A program made the position numbers and the translations under genes. From assembly GCA_041160955.1 (NCBI GenBank), contig JBEAVK010000187.1, positions 1 through 37,940 on the forward strand: a stretch of 37,940 nucleotides of DNA, given 5' to 3'. This document shows, in pieces, positions 32,688-37,940 of this stretch. The stretch comes from M3007 sp041160955 (lineage in GTDB: Bacteria > Bacteroidota > Bacteroidia > Chitinophagales > Saprospiraceae). The notes beneath the pieces are model-generated. The model was not told the DNA's origin. It was given only the letters and a program-made list of their open reading frames with translations, and searched no databases. Within the stretch, counting starts at the first letter, position 1. The number at the start of each line of letters is the position of its first letter.

Positions 32688-33272
32688 ATGTCATTAGTTA
32701 ACAAATTTATGATCGTTTTACTTTCCTTTTGCGGGATGAGTTGGACGCCGAATAGTTACAGTACAGTAGTTACCGAAACTACTAAAAACCAACATATCAA
32801 AGAATTTGGTTTGCTCAAAAACGTAGAAGACAGCGGTTATCCATTTTTCACATTAACCATTGAGTTTCCTGAAAGGGGATTTACGGAATACTTTAGCATC
32901 AATGTAGAAGAAGTAAAATCCGTTAATGCGAAAACCCTTTCAGCAGCAGTAGGGAAGTACGTGTCTTTTGAGTACAACAGTACGATCACCAATGCGCTAC
33001 TAGACCTAAGACTTGCTGGAAACTCCCTGCTGAATGAAGGGGAAATAGGGGCGAGTGAAGATACAAAAACAGTTACTGGCATCCTCAGCAATGCAGCGGA
33101 AGCCACTACCGGAGATACACCAGGGGAATTATACATCGTAACCGAAGAAGAAATTACCTATAAATTCCCATTTTTTATTACCCCACAAATTGTAACCGCC
33201 AATGGCAAAACAGTAGTGGGTTACTATGAAGAACGGACGAGCAATGTGATTACTGCATTGCAGGTAAAATAG
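32688..33272 (+). CDS. Exported protein of unknown function
   Basis: The 194-residue product has an N-terminal hydrophobic stretch (NKFMIVLLSFCGMSW) that fits a signal peptide. The rest is beta-rich and acidic (FTLTIEFPERGFTEYFSINV, GELYIVTEEEITYKFPFFIT), with about one Cys in all. No family was recognised. It stands alone between the SusD-side hairpins and a converging hemD, with a bidirectional terminator after it. Its exact role cannot be inferred. Confidence 0.6.
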   Translation: MSLVNKFMIVLLSFCGMSWTPNSYSTVVTETTKNQHIKEFGLLKNVEDSGYPFFTLTIEFPERGFTEYFSINVEEVKSVNAKTLSAAVGKYVSFEYNSTITNALLDLRLAGNSLLNEGEIGASEDTKTVTGILSNAAEATTGDTPGELYIVTEEEITYKFPFFITPQIVTANGKTVVGYYEERTSNVITALQVK

Positions 33273-33273
33273 C

Positions 33274-33335
33274 ATTTCGGCTTCGCTCAATGACCATTTC
33301 GGCTTCGCTGCTTGGTCACTGAGCGAAGCCGAAGT
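33274..33335. repeat. TTCGGCTTCGCTCAATGACCA inverted/direct repeat element
   Basis: ATTTCGGCTTCGCTCAATGACCA (33274-33296) pairs with TGGTCACTGAGCGAAGCCGAAGT (33313-33335), 21 of 23 bases. A second direct half copy (TTTCGGCTTCGCT) sits between them. It begins right after the stop of the exported protein gene. Confidence 0.65.
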
Positions 33336-33346
33336 GACCGAAAAGA

Positions 33347-33381
33347 AAAAGGGGCTTGATCACAACGACCAAGCCCCTTTT
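33347..33381. terminator. Bidirectional terminator between the exported-protein gene and hemD
   Basis: AAAAGGGGCTTG (33347-33358) pairs perfectly with CAAGCCCCTTTT (33370-33381) over an 11-base loop. A-runs on one side and T-runs on the other let it end both converging transcripts. Confidence 0.85.
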
Positions 33382-33410
33382 CATTTTAAACTAAAAACGC
33401 AAGTAAAAAA

Positions 33411-34196
33411 CTAAGCGTTTGATTTCCTCAAATAATTCTCCAAAGCCACTGCAATAGAGGGTGCTTCGGGTGTTCCTGCCTGAATATTCACTGTCATACC
33501 GCGTTCGTCCACTGCTTTAAGTGCGGCGGTACCAAAGACGCAAATACGACGATCTTCCTGTTTAAAATCAGGGAATTGCTCAAAAATAGATTTGATTTCT
33601 AAGGCTGTAAAAAACGAAATAATATCGTATTTTACATCTGCCAAATTACTCAAATCATTGTTCACATTGCGGTACATAACCGCCTCTTGGAGTGGTACAT
33701 TCAATTCTTTAAAAAACTTAGTTACCTCCGGATTACCCTGATCGCTACAAGGAAGATAAAACTTTTCCTCTTTATTTTTGAGGATATAAGATTTTAGTTC
33801 CGTGATTGAACGGGTAGCATTAAACACCTTGCGCTTGCGAAAATTAATGTACTTCTGTAAATAATTAGCAATCGCTTCTGTAGAACAGAAATACTTCATT
33901 TCTTCCGACATTTTGAGCCGCATTTCGGCGCAAAGGCGGAAAAAATGATCGATGGAATGACGGCTGGTAAAAATAATTGCCGTATAATCGTTGGGGTAAA
34001 CGCGATTTTTACGATACTCTTTTTCTGTCAAACCTTCAAGCGTTACAAATGGAATGAAGTCGATTTTTACGCCGAACCTCTTTTCCAAGTCGTCGTACTG
34101 GGTGCGTTGCGCAGGTACGGCCTGCGAGATCAGAATGTTTTGAACGCGCGTCATCGGATGTGATTCCTGAAATTGTGCAGCGGTAGTAGCAGACAT
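33411..34196 (-). CDS. hemD: Uroporphyrinogen-III synthase
   Basis: HemD cyclises hydroxymethylbilane to uroporphyrinogen III in heme synthesis. The 261-residue protein shows the weakly conserved HemD pattern: NILISQAVPAQRTQYDDLEK at the start, YTAIIFTSRHSIDHFF mid-domain, FYLPCSDQGNPEVTKFF, YDIISFFTALEIKSIF and VFGTAALKAVDERGM, then AGTPEAPSIAVALENYL. It is overlaid on no other gene. DUF4271 lies 80 bases upstream on the same strand, a recurrent partner in this phylum. An inner start at M15 (34154) is possible. No promoter box is seen in the gap, so cotranscription with DUF4271 is likely. Confidence 0.88.
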   Translation of the reverse strand: MSATTAAQFQESHPMTRVQNILISQAVPAQRTQYDDLEKRFGVKIDFIPFVTLEGLTEKEYRKNRVYPNDYTAIIFTSRHSIDHFFRLCAEMRLKMSEEMKYFCSTEAIANYLQKYINFRKRKVFNATRSITELKSYILKNKEEKFYLPCSDQGNPEVTKFFKELNVPLQEAVMYRNVNNDLSNLADVKYDIISFFTALEIKSIFEQFPDFKQEDRRICVFGTAALKAVDERGMTVNIQAGTPEAPSIAVALENYLRKSNA

Positions 34197-34276
34197 TCGG
34201 GATAAAAGTTTTGTGAATTTGTCAGGTTAAATAAAAAGAATAAGGTTTTTGTTGTCCACCCCATTAAAGGCTATCA

Positions 34277-35185
34277 CTAGCGCAATAATTTGATGAGCAA
34301 CATGACAGGTATTACTTCTGCGGCGCAAAGGTACAGCAAAAAATGCAATGGATAACCAAATAAATATTTTGTACCCAAGGAAAATGCTCTAAATACACCG
34401 TATATAATAAATATTCCTGCCAACGCTATCAGCCAAAGCGTAACAAAAAACTGCCAGTTTTGAGTTCCCGCAAAGGCAATTACAAAATTGAAGGGTATCA
34501 GGAAAAAACCCAATACACAACTAAATGCAATGAGCAAAAAATTATACTTATCCAGATCAGCAGCAATGTTCGGAAACAACGACGACAATAGTAAAATTGT
34601 TAGATGTTTGCCAAAAAAGACAACTATTGCCCCCAATAAGCATAAGAAAAACACAGCGTAGTTATTGAGCGAGCCATCACTATTCAGCGACTGAACGATC
34701 AAATAAGCAAATACACCTGCGTTTAATAAAAAATTAATATACAAGAATAAATAAGGCGAAGTGCCCGAAAAACCAGAGGCCTCCCTTTGGGCAATATTCA
34801 AAGCATTAGAACTCAAAAAACTACGCCAAGCCTTGAGCAAAATACTTCTGTTGCTCCCAACTGCCAACGTGAAAAAAGTAAGAAACAGCACCAAAACACC
34901 AAAAACAAAAGATTTAGGAATCGTATTGCCTTTGGGTAAATGAATCGACTTTGCTTCTTTCTTGGTATTGGCTGTTGCTCCTTCCATTGCCTTTGATATA
35001 CCCGGAGCACGGTGCGGCACTACATCAAATGGATTGGACATGCCTGCCGATACACCCACACTATCCAACGAACCCGCTGGCAAACGGCTCGCTACTTCAA
35101 AAGGATTACCCGCTACTGCGGACTGCCCTGAAGCGGTGTAAAACACCCAGCATAATAGTATGGAAATGACAAAACCCAATCGCAT
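34277..35185 (-). CDS. DUF4271 integral membrane protein
   Basis: I chose ATG 35185 (MRLGFVISILL) over the longer frame from 35221 because a TTTG-19-TACCTTTG promoter ends 7 bases before it. The longer start would lie upstream of transcription. The 302-residue product has a signal or anchor segment, then a low-complexity region (about 20-95), then about seven membrane helices (SFVFGVLVLFLTFFTLAVG; FLYINFLLNAGVFAYLIVQS; YAVFFLCLLGAIVVFFG; FLLIAFSCVLGFFLIPFNFV; FFVTLWLIALAGIFIIYG; FLLYLCAAEVIPVMLLIKLL). DUF4271 genes regularly precede hemD in Bacteroidota, and the function is unknown. Confidence 0.8.
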   Translation of the reverse strand: MRLGFVISILLCWVFYTASGQSAVAGNPFEVASRLPAGSLDSVGVSAGMSNPFDVVPHRAPGISKAMEGATANTKKEAKSIHLPKGNTIPKSFVFGVLVLFLTFFTLAVGSNRSILLKAWRSFLSSNALNIAQREASGFSGTSPYLFLYINFLLNAGVFAYLIVQSLNSDGSLNNYAVFFLCLLGAIVVFFGKHLTILLLSSLFPNIAADLDKYNFLLIAFSCVLGFFLIPFNFVIAFAGTQNWQFFVTLWLIALAGIFIIYGVFRAFSLGTKYLFGYPLHFLLYLCAAEVIPVMLLIKLLR

Positions 35186-35191
35186 TGGCCG

Positions 35192-35222
35192 CAAAGGTAC
35201 AACTTTTTTTAATTTTCTCAAA
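35192..35222 (-). promoter_or_regulatory. Full Bacteroidota promoter for the DUF4271-hemD operon
   Basis: On the minus strand TTTG (35222-35219), a 19-base spacer and TACCTTTG (35199-35192) match the phylum consensus TTTG-N19-TAnnTTTG in both boxes and spacing. This is the best promoter in the window. It lies inside the longer DUF4271 frame and fixes the start at 35185 with almost no leader. Confidence 0.75.
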
Positions 35223-35307
35223 AAAGATAATTAATTCATTTTCAAAAACTTATATCAAGCATAGAACCTTTTATTGGATAGTAATGTAAAATTTTTAGTT
35301 CTTTGTA

Positions 35308-35339
35308 TTGCATAATACCAAGTAATACCCTTACCTTTG
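35308..35339 (+). promoter_or_regulatory. Promoter for the padR-pspC operon
   Basis: TTG (35308-35310), 21 bases, then TACCTTTG (35332-35339) match a Bacteroidota promoter. Transcription would start near 35345, giving a leader of about 80 bases before padR. Confidence 0.6.
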
Positions 35340-35346
35340 CGGTACA

Positions 35347-35397
35347 ATATTCAAACAAGCAATAATAGCACTCTTCGCTTGGGTTGTTTTTGAATAT
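35347..35397. promoter_or_regulatory. Inverted repeat in the padR leader, candidate PadR operator
   Basis: ATATTCAAACAA (35347-35358) and TTGTTTTTGAATAT (35384-35397) are inverted relative to each other, with two extra T in the second. ATATCGA recurs twice just after. The site overlaps the likely transcription start, where PadR proteins often bind their own operon. Autoregulation is an inference. Confidence 0.35.
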
Positions 35398-35427
35398 CGA
35401 TCAAATAGTATATCGAATATTAAAATT

Positions 35428-35757
35428 ATGGATTTAGAAAACGCAAAAGCACAGATGCGCAAGGGGGTTTTGGAACTCTGTATCCTTGCCATTGCAGCCA
35501 ATGAGGAGGTGTATCCCAGCGATATCATTGCTCGTTTGAAAAGCAATGACCTCATCGTGGTAGAAGGTACCCTCTACCCGCTGCTCACGCGGCTGAAAAA
35601 CGATAGCCTGCTGGATTACAGCTGGCGCGAAAGTAATTCGGGGCCACCGCGCAAATATTTCAAAACCACGGATACAGGCCGGCAAGTCCTCTCCGACTTA
35701 TCTCAAAGTTGGAACCAACTGGTACATTCCGTCAATATGACATTGCTCAAAGATTAG
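35428..35757 (+). CDS. PadR family transcriptional regulator
   Basis: The 109-residue protein is a small winged-helix repressor. KGVLELCILAIAANEEVYPS opens the helix-turn-helix, VVEGTLYPLLTRLKNDSLLD is the recognition helix with the PadR hallmark TLYPLLxRL, and SGPPRKYFKTTDTGRQVL is the wing. No effector domain follows, as in PadR subfamily 1. Its gene ends 36 bases before the PspC/GIN gene. PadR next to PspC-domain genes is a common Bacteroidota arrangement, so it probably controls this operon. Confidence 0.92.
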   Translation: MDLENAKAQMRKGVLELCILAIAANEEVYPSDIIARLKSNDLIVVEGTLYPLLTRLKNDSLLDYSWRESNSGPPRKYFKTTDTGRQVLSDLSQSWNQLVHSVNMTLLKD

Positions 35758-35793
35758 TTCGATCCTTCAAATCATTCAATAAAATTTTAAACG

Positions 35794-37940
35794 ATGAACA
35801 AGATACTTAATATAAATTTAGGCGGGCATCCGGTCACTATCGACGACGATGCTTATGAGTACCTGAAAGCATATCTGGAAAATATACGCCGCCGCTTTAC
35901 CGAAAGTGATGGCCGCGACGAAATTATGCGCGATGTGGAAGACCGATTGGGCGAACTCGTCAACCAATACAAAGGTAATAACACCATCGTAATGCTCCCT
36001 CATGTAGAGTCTGCGATAGAAATTATGGGCAAACCCGAAGATTTTGGGGGCGAACCAACAACTGGCGCATCCGCCGATACTACCAGTACTACTGGCGGCA
36101 AAAGTCAGTCTTCGTCGGGTAGTGGTGGCACTACGATATTTGGTCAACAATTAAAAACAGGTAAACGGCTATTTCGCGACGAAAACGACTCCGTCATCAG
36201 CGGTGTTTGTTCGGGGTTTAGTGCCTACTTCGGTATTCCCGACCCTATTTGGATCCGTTTGATCTTTGTTTTGCTGGCCTTAGGCTCTTTTGGTTTGGTC
36301 ATTCCGTTTTATATCCTGATGATGATTATTGTCCCGCCTGCGAGGAGTGCTACCGAGCGCTTGGAGATGAAGGGCGAACCGATCAACGTGGACAGTATTG
36401 CCCGCGAATTTGAAAAAGGCTATGAAAACCTGTCCAATAGGGTATCTAATGGCGGTGGCAACAAATTTGCACGCGGTACTGCTGCTGCAACCGGTGGCTG
36501 TGTTTATGTATTGGGCAAATTTGGGATCGGCTTAATGATCCTCATTGCTGCCTCGCTAATTCTTGGTTTGGGTTCGGCTTGGGTGGCGGGTATTTTTGCT
36601 TTTTTTACAGCGGAGCCGTACATGACCTATTTTAGTCCATTATCGGATGGTTGGACTTATTTTGGTGTATTTTGCGGCTTTATGGTACTGGGTTTGCCCG
36701 TGGTTTCCTTGTGTTTGTGGTTGGGGCGTACTATTTTTAGGCTTCAAAATCCGGCTTGGTTGAGAAACACCTTGGGTGCATCTTGGGTATTTTGCTTTTT
36801 ATCCTTGATCGGTTTGAGTGCTTTTGTAGGTAAAAACTTCCGAACGGGTACCACCGTGAACAAATCTGTTGATTTGACGGGTGTATCCTCCGATACCCTC
36901 AAAGTAAGTTGGGCCGACCGCGAAAATACCGACCGCGAAGACAATATCCGTTGGGATTGGCCTTGGGACGACGGTTCTGTTTATGTCAACGACGATAAAA
37001 TTATTTTACGCGAGTTTGTGCGTATCCTTGTCCGCAAGAGTACCACTGGTAAATTTGAATGCCGACAAGATATTCGTGCACGCGGTGCAAATAGTACCGA
37101 AGCTATGGAACACGCCAATGTTGCGGGGTTCAATGCTTACTTGGAGGGCAATGAACTGAAAGTGCCGAGCAAAATGCAGTTTGATAAAAGCACAAAATGG
37201 TGGTTGCGCCAAATCACTATTTATATCGGCGTGCCAGAAGGTAAATGTATCGTTTTTGACGATCAAATTTACCGCGCCGCCGCCGCTGATTACGACGATT
37301 ATGCGCCGGGCAACGATGAAAACTATATTTCAAGAACACCAGGTATGGTCTATCGTATGACCAAAGAAGGCATCAATTGCTCGACTTGTCCTAATTTCGG
37401 TGATGCGAATTACCGCAGCGATAAAAACTATGAAAACTTTATTTTTGAAGGTGATTTTGACGTAGAAATGCGCGAAGGTGATGACTTCTCTATGCGGATC
37501 GAAGGTGACCGCGAGGTACTCGAATCCATTCCATCGGGTAATAAGCTCACCATTACGACCAATAATAAAACACCCAATACCAAAACTAAAATCATCATCG
37601 AAACGCGTGTTTTGACGATGGTATCAGCAGATAATACGGGATTAATTACGATCCGCGGTTTTGAGGAGGGTTCTGCGTCTATTTCGGCTAAGGGTAAATC
37701 GGTCATCAAAGCCTATTTGGATGCCAGTGATTACTTGGATATTACGCTCTCCGACCAAAGTAGAATGATACTATCGGGTAAAGGCGGCGAACTCCGCGCC
37801 ACACTCTCGGATGATGCCAACCTCGATGCGATGGATTGGCGCGCCAGTGAAGTAAAGGCTTCGGCCAATGGCAATTCCAAAGGCCGCGCATTCGCCCGCG
37901 ATAACGCCTCTATACGAGTCGATGCTAACGCTGATTTTAA
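35794..37940 (+). CDS. PspC-domain and GIN-domain (DUF2807-like) envelope protein, 3' truncated
   Basis: The frame starts at ATG 35794 (MNKILNINLGGHPVTIDDDA) and runs open to the right edge, so 715 residues are visible. The N-terminal 85 residues form a small cytosolic domain (RDEIMRDVEDRLGELVNQYK). A Gly/Ser/Thr linker follows. At about 124-184 is a PspC domain (DSVISGVCSGFSAYFGI, with LIFVLLALGSFGLVIPFYIL). Three further membrane segments lie at about 230-355. From about 540 the text is a repetitive beta-helix GIN-type head domain (FIFEGDFDVEMREGDDFSMR; TIRGFEEGSASISAKGKSVI). PspC proteins sense or respond to membrane stress in other bacteria. Together with PadR it probably forms an inducible envelope-maintenance operon. 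The end of the gene is missing. Confidence 0.88.
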   Translation, partial: MNKILNINLGGHPVTIDDDAYEYLKAYLENIRRRFTESDGRDEIMRDVEDRLGELVNQYKGNNTIVMLPHVESAIEIMGKPEDFGGEPTTGASADTTSTTGGKSQSSSGSGGTTIFGQQLKTGKRLFRDENDSVISGVCSGFSAYFGIPDPIWIRLIFVLLALGSFGLVIPFYILMMIIVPPARSATERLEMKGEPINVDSIAREFEKGYENLSNRVSNGGGNKFARGTAAATGGCVYVLGKFGIGLMILIAASLILGLGSAWVAGIFAFFTAEPYMTYFSPLSDGWTYFGVFCGFMVLGLPVVSLCLWLGRTIFRLQNPAWLRNTLGASWVFCFLSLIGLSAFVGKNFRTGTTVNKSVDLTGVSSDTLKVSWADRENTDREDNIRWDWPWDDGSVYVNDDKIILREFVRILVRKSTTGKFECRQDIRARGANSTEAMEHANVAGFNAYLEGNELKVPSKMQFDKSTKWWLRQITIYIGVPEGKCIVFDDQIYRAAAADYDDYAPGNDENYISRTPGMVYRMTKEGINCSTCPNFGDANYRSDKNYENFIFEGDFDVEMREGDDFSMRIEGDREVLESIPSGNKLTITTNNKTPNTKTKIIIETRVLTMVSADNTGLITIRGFEEGSASISAKGKSVIKAYLDASDYLDITLSDQSRMILSGKGGELRATLSDDANLDAMDWRASEVKASANGNSKGRAFARDNASIRVDANADF

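Noticed and set aside
35186..35221. Longer N-terminus of the DUF4271 gene
   Set aside because: A full TTTG-19-TACCTTTG promoter overlaps these codons, so they would not be in the transcript.
1..37940. tRNA, rRNA, prophage or integrase genes
   Set aside because: I saw no tRNA-like cloverleaf, rRNA core sequence, or phage or integrase protein in any frame.

Overview
The window comes from a Bacteroidota chromosome, most likely a Saprospiria or Chitinophagia-like environmental lineage; this placement is an inference. The evidence is: several secreted proteins with type IX secretion (T9SS) C-terminal sorting domains, a SusC/SusD pair, the HemD plus DUF4271 pair, a PspC/GIN-domain protein next to a PadR regulator, and promoter-like TAnnTTTG boxes of the Bacteroidota type close to start codons. 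I saw no rRNA, tRNA, CRISPR array, intact insertion sequence or prophage.

Layout. 1-173 is the tail of a T9SS type B cargo protein. 174-903 is a gene-free stretch packed with palindromic repeats. 904-4908 holds an ArsC-like phosphatase/reductase, a coupled methyltransferase, lpxK (lipid A kinase) and a probable outer-membrane barrel protein. 4911-10954 holds a lipoprotein, an E2 acyltransferase of a 2-oxo acid dehydrogenase complex, superoxide dismutase, an exported S9 peptidase and upp. 11218-14576 is a two-gene unit: an exported fusion of a beta-lactamase-fold serine hydrolase with a D-aminoacylase-type amidohydrolase, then a formyltransferase. A GT-C/TPR membrane protein and a helical protein of unknown function follow.

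18367-27719 is rich in T9SS cargo: a dockerin-like protein, a four-PKD protein, a lamin-tail-domain protein and a choice-of-anchor B (LVIVD) protein. It is interrupted by rhlE and by a short scrap of what looks like a decayed ATPase/nuclease defence cassette (24641-25142). 28120-32448 is a SusC/SusD nutrient-uptake pair without adjacent glycan enzymes. The end of the window holds a small exported orphan protein, convergent hemD-DUF4271, and a PadR-PspC/GIN envelope-stress-like operon that runs off the right edge.

As a whole it is mostly housekeeping genes mixed with secreted or surface proteins. The less ordinary elements are several families of palindromic intergenic repeats, a 20-bp tandem repeat abutting a start codon, the hydrolase/amidohydrolase fusion with its formyltransferase partner, and the degraded defence remnant. 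No complete undescribed system can be demonstrated. All assignments come from reading motifs by eye; no database search was run.
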